Of a DNA stretch of 13,889 nt, positions 6,676 through 13,232 are shown piece after piece. Position 1 is the stretch's first letter, and the number at the start of each line of letters is the position of its first letter. The notes under the pieces were generated by a model. That model was given only the letters and a program-made list of their open reading frames with translations, did not search any database and had not been told where the DNA came from. Origin of the DNA: Phycisphaerae bacterium. Lineage in GTDB: Bacteria; Planctomycetota; Phycisphaerae; SM23-33. A program made the position numbers and the translations under genes. The DNA is taken from contig JAUWQU010000018.1 in NCBI GenBank assembly GCA_030610965.1, positions 1 to 13,889 on the forward strand, read 5' to 3'.

Positions 6676-8315
6676 TGCGAACCTTCATCCGCCGGGTCTT
6701 GGATCGGCTCTTCACCTCCATCGCGGGCCTGTCGATCCTACTCATGGCCGCCGCGCTGGTGCTGGTGCTCGGGCCGATCATCGTGAAGGGGGCATCGGCC
6801 GTGTTCTTCTGTGGCACGGTCGAGTTCCGGCGCATGCAGGTGCATGAGTTCAACAGCGGCGATACCGAGGCCGTCAAGGCCGAAACGCAGCGGTGTCAGG
6901 AGGCCCGAAAACCCGCGTGGGAACTGATAGAGCTGTTCAGCCGGGGCATCGACACGGACCGGCTGGAAGGCCAAGTCAAGGACGCCATCCGCGAGTATGA
7001 CAAGCAGATGCGCAATCGGGTCGAGGCGGGCAGCCTGGGGGCGCAAGAGGCCCGCAATCTGCGAGCAAAGGCGAGGCGCCTGCGCGACTTCATGCTTGAC
7101 GCACTGGAGACAACCGACAAGGCAACGGCGCTGAGAAGGCTCAAAGACGTGCTGGACTCGCCTGATCGGGCGGCTCTGCAAGCCACGGCCGGCGAGGAGC
7201 TTTTCCGCCTGGCTGAGCAGTACAAGGCCACCGTCGAAACCGTGGACCTGACCAGGCGGGACGACTACGCCGCAGCCTTGGCCGAGACCCGCACATTGCT
7301 GACTCGCCTTCTCGGCCCGGCCCCCGGCAGCGCCCCCAAGGCCGCCCTGGCCCAGTTTCGCTACGGCGCGACGAGATGGGATCAGGCCCTGAAGCTGCGC
7401 GACGAGTTGCTGTGGCGGGAGAAGTACGTGCCCGACCAACCGGGCAAGCCGCTCAAGAAAACCCGCGTACGCCGAGCCGACGAGTTTGCTAACACGAAGC
7501 TGGCGGCGCTGTTTCCGATGATCGACCAGCGGCTCGAGAAAATGCTCAATCCTCGCAGCACGTTTTATTGGCGGTTCTTTACCGACGACAGCACGCCCGG
7601 GCACTTCTTCGGGGGAGTCGGGCCCGAGGCGATCGGAACGCTCATGCTGACGGCGATTGCGATGCTGCTGGCCGTGCCTGTCGGCGTGATGACCGCCGCC
7701 TATCTCATCGAGTGCATGAGAGAAAGCCTCGCACTTCGAGTACTGCGAACCTGCATCAACACCCTCGCCGGCGTGCCGAGCATAGTCTTCGGCCTGTTCG
7801 GGCTGGCATTCTTCGTGCTCTGGCTGCTGCCGAAGCTCAGCCTGAGCAACGGACCAAGCGCCCTGGCCGGGGCGATGACGCTCGGCATGCTCGTGCTGCC
7901 GATAATCATCCGAGCAAGCGAGGAGGCCCTGCGGGCAGTGCCCCCGTCATACCGCGAGGCCTCGCTGGCGCTGGGCGCGGGAGGGCTGCGAACGTTCGTG
8001 AAGGTCTCCCTGCCGGCCGCGATGCCGGGAATACTCACCGGCATCATCCTCGCTATGAGCCGCGCTGCCGGCGAGACGGCGCCTATTCTCTTCACCGCCG
8101 CCGTCGCGGTCGGGCCATGGCCAGGCTCGCCGCTCAAGCCTTGCAGGGCTCTGTCCTACGCCAGCTACGACATGGCCGTCAGCGACAAGCTGGCAGCGCA
8201 GGTTCCGCACAACCAGGCCGGGATGGTCCTGACGCTGGTGGTGCTGGTGCTTTTGCTGAATATCGTCGCGATCGTCATACGTTCGCGGCTGACCCGAAAG
8301 CTTCGCGGAACCTAG
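6675..8315 (+). CDS. pstA: Phosphate ABC transporter permease PstA with a large helical insert
   Basis: A 546-residue protein, nearly twice the usual PstA length (about 280-300). A first membrane segment lies at about 15-38. Residues about 47-305 are polar, rich in charged residues and predicted helical, with no membrane segment. The normal permease core then resumes at GGVGPEAIGTLMLT (313-326), with the remaining membrane segments and the PstB-contacting loop EALRAVPPSYREASLALGAG (417-436), then SRAAGETAPILFTAA (462-476). The reading frame is continuous, so this is an insertion, not a fused neighbour or frameshift. With a basic N-terminus (RTFIRRVLDR) inside, the insert would face the periplasm, where PstS docks; its role is unknown. 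AGGAGG at 6661-6666 is an ideal ribosome-binding site. The core fold and the position between pstC and pstB make the identity secure. Confidence 0.93.
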   Translation: MRTFIRRVLDRLFTSIAGLSILLMAAALVLVLGPIIVKGASAVFFCGTVEFRRMQVHEFNSGDTEAVKAETQRCQEARKPAWELIELFSRGIDTDRLEGQVKDAIREYDKQMRNRVEAGSLGAQEARNLRAKARRLRDFMLDALETTDKATALRRLKDVLDSPDRAALQATAGEELFRLAEQYKATVETVDLTRRDDYAAALAETRTLLTRLLGPAPGSAPKAALAQFRYGATRWDQALKLRDELLWREKYVPDQPGKPLKKTRVRRADEFANTKLAALFPMIDQRLEKMLNPRSTFYWRFFTDDSTPGHFFGGVGPEAIGTLMLTAIAMLLAVPVGVMTAAYLIECMRESLALRVLRTCINTLAGVPSIVFGLFGLAFFVLWLLPKLSLSNGPSALAGAMTLGMLVLPIIIRASEEALRAVPPSYREASLALGAGGLRTFVKVSLPAAMPGILTGIILAMSRAAGETAPILFTAAVAVGPWPGSPLKPCRALSYASYDMAVSDKLAAQVPHNQAGMVLTLVVLVLLLNIVAIVIRSRLTRKLRGT

Positions 8316-8331
8316 ACGAAAGGCTCAGACC

Positions 8332-9240
8332 ATGTGCGCCGTAACGCAAGTCGAAACGAAAACAGGAACCAGACACATGCCTATCGAAGTGCCGAACACC
8401 TCCGAGCCTGAGGACAAGCGCCTCTCGTTGCCCAGGCCGGTGGCGCTGGGCGCCGTCGGCAACGGCCAGAGCCTTGCCGATCACGGCCAGGCCATCATAC
8501 GTTCGCGCGGTTTCTGCCTCTGCTACGGCGATCAGGTGGGCGTCAAGAACATCGACATGGAGGTATATCCGCGTTCCGTAACGTCGATCATCGGCCCGTC
8601 GGGCTGCGGCAAGAGCACGTTTCTTCGCAGCATCAACCGCATGAACGACCTTGTCCCCAACGCCCGGGCCGAGGGCGTCCTGGAGGTCAACGGCCAGGAC
8701 GTTTACGACAAGCGGGTCAACCTGGTAAACCTCCGCCAGCAGGTGGGCATGGTCTTCCAGAGGCCGAACCCCTTCCCCAAGAGCATCTTCGACAACGTAG
8801 CCTATGGCCCGCGGGTCCAGGGCATCCGCCGCGCGGCCAGACTGGCGGAGATCGTCGAGCGATGCCTCCAACACGCCGCATTGTGGGCCGAAGTGAAGGA
8901 CGACCTGCGAAAGAGCGCCCTGGCCCTGTCCGGCGGGCAGCAGCAACGGCTCTGCATCGCACGGGCTCTGGCGACCGAGCCCAAGGTCCTGCTGATGGAC
9001 GAACCGTGCAGCGCGCTGGACCCGGTGGCGACGGCCAGAATCGAGGAACTCATCGCAAGGCTCAAGAACGACTACACGATAGTGATCGTCACACACAACA
9101 TGCAGCAGGCCGCACGCGTCAGCGACAGGACAGCCTTCTTCTGCCTCGGGGAACTCATAGAGTGCGGCCTGACGAGGGACATGTTCACCACCCCGCAGAA
9201 ACGCCAGACCGAGGATTACATCACCGGCCGGTTCGGTTGA
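8332..9240 (+). CDS. pstB: Phosphate ABC transporter ATPase PstB
   Basis: A 302-residue ATP-binding subunit that drives phosphate import through PstCA and takes part in Pho signalling. Walker A GPSGCGKST is at 88-96, Q-loop Gln143 in VFQRPNPFPKSI, the ABC signature LSGGQQQR at 199-206, Walker B VLLMDEP at 219-225, D-loop SALD at 227-230 and the switch His255. FQRPNPFP and DNVAYGPR are characteristic of PstB. About 55 residues precede the first core strand, longer than the typical 250-260 residue protein. Neither ATG 8332 nor in-frame ATG 8377 (residue 16) has a strong ribosome-binding site (a weak AGGA precedes the latter), so the start is uncertain and the extension is probably partly real. 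It sits 16 nt after pstA and 22 nt before phoU. Confidence 0.95.
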   Translation: MCAVTQVETKTGTRHMPIEVPNTSEPEDKRLSLPRPVALGAVGNGQSLADHGQAIIRSRGFCLCYGDQVGVKNIDMEVYPRSVTSIIGPSGCGKSTFLRSINRMNDLVPNARAEGVLEVNGQDVYDKRVNLVNLRQQVGMVFQRPNPFPKSIFDNVAYGPRVQGIRRAARLAEIVERCLQHAALWAEVKDDLRKSALALSGGQQQRLCIARALATEPKVLLMDEPCSALDPVATARIEELIARLKNDYTIVIVTHNMQQAARVSDRTAFFCLGELIECGLTRDMFTTPQKRQTEDYITGRFG

Positions 9241-9262
9241 CCCGGCCAAGGATCACAAAGCA

Positions 9263-9934
9263 ATGTCCGAACTAGCCAATCGCCTCGAACGCCTGACGCT
9301 TAGACTGGATCACATGGGAATGTGCGCCGAGCAGGCCGTCATCGACGCGCTCGCCGCGGCCGATAAGGGCGACGTCCAGGCCGGGAGGAAAGTCTTCGAC
9401 CTCGACCGCGTGATCGACCGCGAGGAGGTCGAGATCGAGCAGGAGTGCATCCGGCTGCTGGCGCTATACCAGCCTGCCGCGATCGACCTGCGGATGATCT
9501 GCACGGTCATCAAGGTCAACAACGACCTCGAACGAATCGCCGACAAGGGCGCCAAGATAGGGCGGTCGGTCAAGAAGATCGTGACATGCCGACTGGACCT
9601 GGCCGGTGAGGAGGAGTTCATCCGCCTCCGCAAGGACGCCCTTGAAGTACTCGGCCGAACAACGCGGATGCTGAGCACGCGCGAGCTTGCCACGGCACGC
9701 GGGATACTGGAGATGGACCACATCATCGACGAGGACCACCGCGCTCTGGTCCGTTCGGCCCTTCATTCCAAGACCGAGTCGCTGGGCATCGAGGGGGTCT
9801 GGACGCTCATCAACATCGCCAGGGCCCTGGAACGAATCGGCGACCTCTGCGCGAACATCGCCGAGGACATCATCTTCCTGCGAACCGGCGACATCGTCCG
9901 CCACGCTGACTCCCTTGGCGAAATACACCCATAG
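9263..9934 (+). CDS. phoU: Phosphate transport regulator PhoU
   Basis: A 223-residue all-helical protein with two PhoU repeats. The metal-binding signatures are NDLERIADKGAKIG (87-100) and ALERIGDLCANIAED (188-202), the standard form with Glu, Arg and Asp spaced on a helix face. PhoU links the state of the Pst transporter to PhoR, keeping the Pho response off when phosphate is plentiful. The length is typical (about 220-240). ATG 9263 has AAGGA at 9248-9252. It ends the pst operon; the following 168 nt contain no obvious terminator but do contain a new candidate Pho box, so the porin behind it may be transcribed both by read-through and from its own promoter. Confidence 0.94.
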   Translation: MSELANRLERLTLRLDHMGMCAEQAVIDALAAADKGDVQAGRKVFDLDRVIDREEVEIEQECIRLLALYQPAAIDLRMICTVIKVNNDLERIADKGAKIGRSVKKIVTCRLDLAGEEEFIRLRKDALEVLGRTTRMLSTRELATARGILEMDHIIDEDHRALVRSALHSKTESLGIEGVWTLINIARALERIGDLCANIAEDIIFLRTGDIVRHADSLGEIHP

Positions 9935-9957
9935 CAGATGCCTTTCTCTGTGCGGTT

Positions 9958-9998
9958 TTTCATGCGCATTTCATCCTGCCTTCATCAGTTCTTAGCGG
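9958..9998 (+). promoter_or_regulatory. Candidate Pho box cluster before the porin gene (four 11-bp units)
   Basis: Four 8-bp units each separated by 3 bp: TTTCATGC (9958-9965), TTTCATCC (9969-9976), CTTCATCA (9980-9987) and CTTAGCGG (9991-9998). The 11-bp direct-repeat period is strict and the first three share TTCAT. The last unit resembles CTTAACGG of the phoB/pstS region. The cluster lies 23 bp after the phoU stop and 104 bp before the porin start, where an activator-dependent promoter for the porin would be expected. No convincing -10 follows, which is common for Pho promoters. Confidence 0.6.
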
Positions 9999-10023
9999 CC
10001 CGCGACGAAACTCCTGCCCAGAC

Positions 10024-10063
10024 GCCGGAAGGGCAAGCCGGCCTCGCGCCTCCGGTGGGCGCG
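10024..10063 (+). other. Two consecutive hairpins in the porin leader
   Basis: The first pairs GCCGG (10024-10028) with CCGGC (10038-10042) around a 9-nt loop; the second pairs CGCGCC (10045-10050) with GGCGCG (10058-10063) around TCCGGTG. No T tract follows, only an A-rich single-stranded stretch leading to the ribosome-binding site AAGGAG at 10090-10095. They may stabilise the porin mRNA or mark a processing point between phoU and the porin. The rest of the 9935-10102 gap holds the Pho-box cluster and nothing else I can identify. Confidence 0.45.
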
Positions 10064-10102
10064 AAATCCAAAACGTCGCAAGACAATTGAAGGAGCGATC
10101 GA

Positions 10103-11470
10103 ATGCAGAGAACACTCAAGTGTATGGTGGCGGGGGCTATCCTTGTCTGTGCCTGCCTGGCACCCGCAGCTAAGGCTGAAAACGAGGACTTAAAGACGAC
10201 CGTCGAGGCCCTCAAGGCGAGGCTGAGGGACCAATCCAACCGCCTGGCCGAACTGGAGGACCAGCAGGCTGCCCAGAAGGGGTCGTTGGCCCAGATCGCC
10301 AAGGACATGGCCGACAGCGCCTCCAACAGGCCCGCCGGGCCGACCTGGCTGGAAAACCTGAAGTTCTCTGGCGACCTGCGCCTGAGGCTCCAGAACAACT
10401 GCCTCACCGGCGACGGCCGAGCAAATGACAAGAACAACACCAAGGCGAGATTCCGCCTTCGTCTCGGATTCGCAAAGACCTGGCTGGACGACCAAGTCGA
10501 GATCGGTTTCAGGCTTGCCAGCGGCTCCAGCAGCGACCCCACGAGCACTAACCAGACCTTCGAGAGCAACTTCGAGGAGCACTCGGTCTGGATCGACCGC
10601 GCGTACGCAAAGTACGAGCCCAAGTGCGCGCCTGGCCTGACGGTCATTGCCGGCAAGATGGGCACCCCATACGTCCACACCAACATGATCTGGGACAGCG
10701 ACGTGAACCCCGAGGGGGCCTGGGTGCAATACAAGCCCAAGTGCGGCAGCATCTCCCCGTTCGTGAACGTCGGCATGTGGAGCCTCTCGGAGAACGCCAA
10801 ACGCAACCACAAGCTGCTCGACCTCCCCGGCAGCGGCACGGAGGTGGACTACACCCTCGTCGACGCCATCCTAATGACATACCAGGCAGGCGTGGACTGG
10901 AAGATCAGCAAGGACGTCAAGTGGGCCGTGGCCGCGACGTACTATGAGTACAAGCATTACGAGCAGACTTACGGCAAGGCCGGCGGCAACACCGAGGTCA
11001 CGGTCCCGATTACCAGCCCGCTCGGCGGGACAAGCAGCTACAACCGACTCAGTGATTTCCGAATGATCAACCTGACCAACCAGTTGTCATGGAAGTGTTT
11101 CGGCCAGAAGATGGCGGCGTATGTCGACATCGTCCACAACTGCGGCGACAACATCGACACCGAGCATTTCCGCGGCCAGGACAACGGCTACGCCGCCGGG
11201 CTGAAGGTCGGCACGAACAAGAAGTGCGGCGACTGGTCGGTGGCGTACAAGTACGCGTGGATCGAGGCCAACTGTACGCCGGGCGCATTCAACGACAGCG
11301 ACTTCGGCGGCTCCAACCGCAAGGGCCACGTCATCGGCGGCAAATACAACTTCACCGACGCCCTGACGCTCGGCCTGACGGTCCTCCTGACCGAACCCAT
11401 TGCCGGCCCGAACGCCGGAAACGACTACGACGACGTGACGACCATGGTCGACCTGATGTGGAAGTTCTGA
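10103..11470 (+). CDS. Outer-membrane porin, probably phosphate-starvation inducible
   Basis: A 455-residue beta-barrel protein. A signal peptide (hydrophobic core about 8-22, cleavage near AKA at 25) is followed by a short heptad-rich coiled coil (about 27-70, with DLKTTVEALKARLRDQ), a form used by some porins to reach the peptidoglycan. The barrel starts at WLENLKFSGDLRLRLQ (82-97), typical of the 'putative porin' group, with alternating amphipathic strands to the end. The last residues VDLMWKF form a standard C-terminal beta-signal ending in Phe. Position behind phoU and behind a four-unit 11-bp repeat suggests it lets phosphate cross the outer membrane, a role analogous to OprP/PhoE; this specificity is inferred. 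It is odd in having seven cysteines in the mature part (100, 175, 214, 332, 347, 375, 391). The start is fixed by AAGGAG seven bases before ATG 10103. Confidence 0.8.
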   Translation: MQRTLKCMVAGAILVCACLAPAAKAENEDLKTTVEALKARLRDQSNRLAELEDQQAAQKGSLAQIAKDMADSASNRPAGPTWLENLKFSGDLRLRLQNNCLTGDGRANDKNNTKARFRLRLGFAKTWLDDQVEIGFRLASGSSSDPTSTNQTFESNFEEHSVWIDRAYAKYEPKCAPGLTVIAGKMGTPYVHTNMIWDSDVNPEGAWVQYKPKCGSISPFVNVGMWSLSENAKRNHKLLDLPGSGTEVDYTLVDAILMTYQAGVDWKISKDVKWAVAATYYEYKHYEQTYGKAGGNTEVTVPITSPLGGTSSYNRLSDFRMINLTNQLSWKCFGQKMAAYVDIVHNCGDNIDTEHFRGQDNGYAAGLKVGTNKKCGDWSVAYKYAWIEANCTPGAFNDSDFGGSNRKGHVIGGKYNFTDALTLGLTVLLTEPIAGPNAGNDYDDVTTMVDLMWKF

Positions 11471-11524
11471 CCCGCCTTGGCGGCGCTGCCGACACAGAAA
11501 GGCCACCAAGCCGTAGCGCGGGCA

Positions 11525-11533
11525 TGTTATAAT
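11525..11533 (+). promoter_or_regulatory. Extended -10 promoter for the metallopeptidase-like gene
   Basis: TG (11525-11526), one base, then a perfect TATAAT (11528-11533) form an extended -10 element, 41 bases before the start codon. No good -35 lies 17 bases upstream (ACCAAG), which extended -10 promoters tolerate. There is no 11-bp-phased repeat in this 104-nt gap, so the downstream gene is probably outside Pho control. GGAGG at 11558-11562 is a ribosome-binding site, 12 nt from ATG 11575. Confidence 0.65.
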
Positions 11534-11574
11534 GCTTCGGTGATTATGCGAGAACTTGGAGGACGTCGAGGCCT

Positions 11575-12705
11575 ATGACATCGTGCAGACTTTATTTCCC
11601 GGCCGTACTTGCCGGCGCGATGCTTTGCCTGTGCATCCCGGCCAGCGCGGCGGGGCTAACGATCCAGTTCAACTACGATTACGACTCGGCGGGCTTCTTC
11701 GACCCGGCCGTCAGTCAATACGGCGCCCAGGCCCGCGCGACCCTCGAAAACGCCGGGCGAAACTTCGAGATGTTCACCGACAGCCTCGAAGCCATCGTGC
11801 CGGCCGACGGCAACACGTGGTCAGCCGTATTCACCAGTCCGTCGACGGACTCTTGGGTATATGAGCCTGACTTGGTTGTCCCGGCCGACACGATGATCGT
11901 GTATGTCGGCGCCCGAGACATGGGCAGCCTTACGCTGGGCGTGGGCTGTCCGGGCGGCTACAACTACCAGAGCGCCGCAGGCTCGTCCGAGTGGGGCAAC
12001 ACGGTGAAAGCCCGCGGCCAGTCCGGGGCGCTGGCAAATCCCGCGACCGACGTTGGGCCTTGGGGCGGATCGATCTCCTTCAACTCCAGCAGCGATTGGA
12101 ACTACGACCTGGCTTCTGGCCCGACCAGCAACGACGACAACGACTTCTTCTCCGTGTGCCTTCACGAGTTGGCCCACGTGCTCGGTTTCGGCAGTCAAGC
12201 CTCGTGGGACAATCTGGTTGACACCTCGGACAACACGTTCACGGGCGCGGTTTCCGAGGGCGTTTACGGCGGGCCTGTGCCGCTGGCCGGCAGGTCGCAC
12301 TGGTACTATGACACCGAGAGCCTGTCTGGCGGGCAGGTTCAGGAGGCGGCGATGGACCCTGACCTGCTCCAAGGCACTCGCAAGCGACTGACCCTGCTGG
12401 ACGTTGCGGGCCTGGATGACCTCGGCTGGGAGATGCCCGATGCGGGCGACGCCGACCTCGACGGCGACCTCGACGCCGCCGACTACATTACCCTAAAGCG
12501 AAACTTCGGCCAGTCGGCCACGTGGACGGGCGGCGACTTCGACTTCGACGGCGAGGTCACCTGGCGGGACTTCGCGGCCTTCCAGGCCAACTTCCACAAT
12601 TCGCCCGCCGCTCCCGGCGCGCCGGTTCCCGAGCCGACGACGCTGGCTCTGCTGGCCGCGGGCGGGCTGGCACTTCTCCGGAGGCGCCGCTCGCCGAAGG
12701 GCTGA
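11575..12705 (+). CDS. Secreted HELAH metallopeptidase-like protein with dockerin repeat and PEP-CTERM tail
   Basis: A 376-residue exported protein. A signal peptide occupies about 1-26 (ending IPASAA). The putative zinc site is HELAHVLGFG (197-206), the HExxH-xxG form of matrixin-like and related metzincin peptidases. The usual third His six residues after the second is absent (Ser207 there), but His242 in GRSHW could supply it, and Met260 in AAMDPDLLQGTRK could be the Met-turn. A dockerin-type pair of calcium loops follows, DADLDGDLDAAD (292-303) and DFDFDGEVTWRD (321-332), of the DxDxDGxxxxxD type. The tail has VPEPTTLALLAAGGLALLRRRR (from 351), a PEP-CTERM signal: motif, membrane segment and basic end, used by exosortase/archaeosortase-type sorting systems. 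The protein is likely sorted to the cell surface; substrate unknown. Neither the peptidase activity nor the precise peptidase family is certain. It has its own promoter. Confidence 0.8.
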   Translation: MTSCRLYFPAVLAGAMLCLCIPASAAGLTIQFNYDYDSAGFFDPAVSQYGAQARATLENAGRNFEMFTDSLEAIVPADGNTWSAVFTSPSTDSWVYEPDLVVPADTMIVYVGARDMGSLTLGVGCPGGYNYQSAAGSSEWGNTVKARGQSGALANPATDVGPWGGSISFNSSSDWNYDLASGPTSNDDNDFFSVCLHELAHVLGFGSQASWDNLVDTSDNTFTGAVSEGVYGGPVPLAGRSHWYYDTESLSGGQVQEAAMDPDLLQGTRKRLTLLDVAGLDDLGWEMPDAGDADLDGDLDAADYITLKRNFGQSATWTGGDFDFDGEVTWRDFAAFQANFHNSPAAPGAPVPEPTTLALLAAGGLALLRRRRSPKG

Positions 12706-12710
12706 AGTCG

Positions 12711-12739
12711 TTGCATACGCCCGGGCCGGCGGGTATCGT
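12711..12739 (+). promoter_or_regulatory. Possible promoter for ybeY
   Basis: TTGCAT (12711-12716) and TATCGT (12734-12739) are 17 bp apart, a workable sigma-70-like pair with imperfect hexamers. Transcription would begin at or just before ATG 12747, giving an almost leaderless mRNA, which fits the lack of a good ribosome-binding site. Such pairs arise by chance, so this is tentative. Confidence 0.25.
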
Positions 12740-12746
12740 GCCGCAC

Positions 12747-13232
12747 ATGATGGCGAAGGCGGCGAAGAACCAGGACTCACCGAAGGTTGCGATCTCCTCG
12801 GCCCAGAAGGCTATCCGCGTCCCGCGCAAGCGAATCGCGGAGTTGGTGGCCTTTGTCGCCCAGGCCGACCGCTGCCGCGTCGCCGACGTGGACATCGCGG
12901 TGGTGGATTCGGCAAAGATGGCCGAACTCAACCGCCGCTACCTCCGCTGCGCCGGGGCCACCGACGTGCTGAGCTTCGACCTCTCCGAAGCCCCCAAGAT
13001 CGGGCTGAGCGTGCAGTTGATCGTCTGTGGCGACCTGGCTGCGACCGAGGCGGCCACCCGCGGCCTGACACCCGCTCGCGAGCTCATGCTCTACATCGTC
13101 CACGGTCTGCTGCACGTGATGGGCTACGAGGACCAGTCCGTCCGCGGGTCCGTCCGTATGCAGGCCCGCCAGGAGGAACTTCTGGATCAGTTCCTCGCCC
13201 GCGCCGCCCAAAGCAAAGGTTCAGCCAAATGA
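12747..13232 (+). CDS. ybeY: YbeY-family rRNA maturation endonuclease
   Basis: A 161-residue protein of the YbeY family, metal-dependent RNases that mature the 3' end of 16S rRNA and help ribosome quality control. The family core LNRRYLRCAGATDVLSFDLS (61-80) corresponds to the LNxxYR-x-TDVLSF motif. The zinc site is HGLLHVMGYED (119-129): His119 and His123 are present, but the third canonical His is Asp129. The length is normal. Two adjacent ATGs (12747, 12750) are possible; the frame is open upstream to 12522, but that part lies over the metallopeptidase gene and encodes no family sequence. The stop overlaps the next start as ATGA, so it is coupled to the methyltransferase. It is unrelated to the Pho genes. 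Confidence 0.9.
   Translation: MMAKAAKNQDSPKVAISSAQKAIRVPRKRIAELVAFVAQADRCRVADVDIAVVDSAKMAELNRRYLRCAGATDVLSFDLSEAPKIGLSVQLIVCGDLAATEAATRGLTPARELMLYIVHGLLHVMGYEDQSVRGSVRMQARQEELLDQFLARAAQSKGSAK

Noticed and set aside
6738..7604. A 288-codon minus-strand frame opposite the PstA insert
   Set aside because: I considered whether the insert region might really encode an antisense gene. The pstA frame is continuous into a canonical permease core, while the antisense frame has no recognisable domain.
11472..11490. Possible terminator after the porin (CCGCC TT GGCGG)
   Set aside because: The loop would be only two bases and there is no T tract, so I do not call a terminator.
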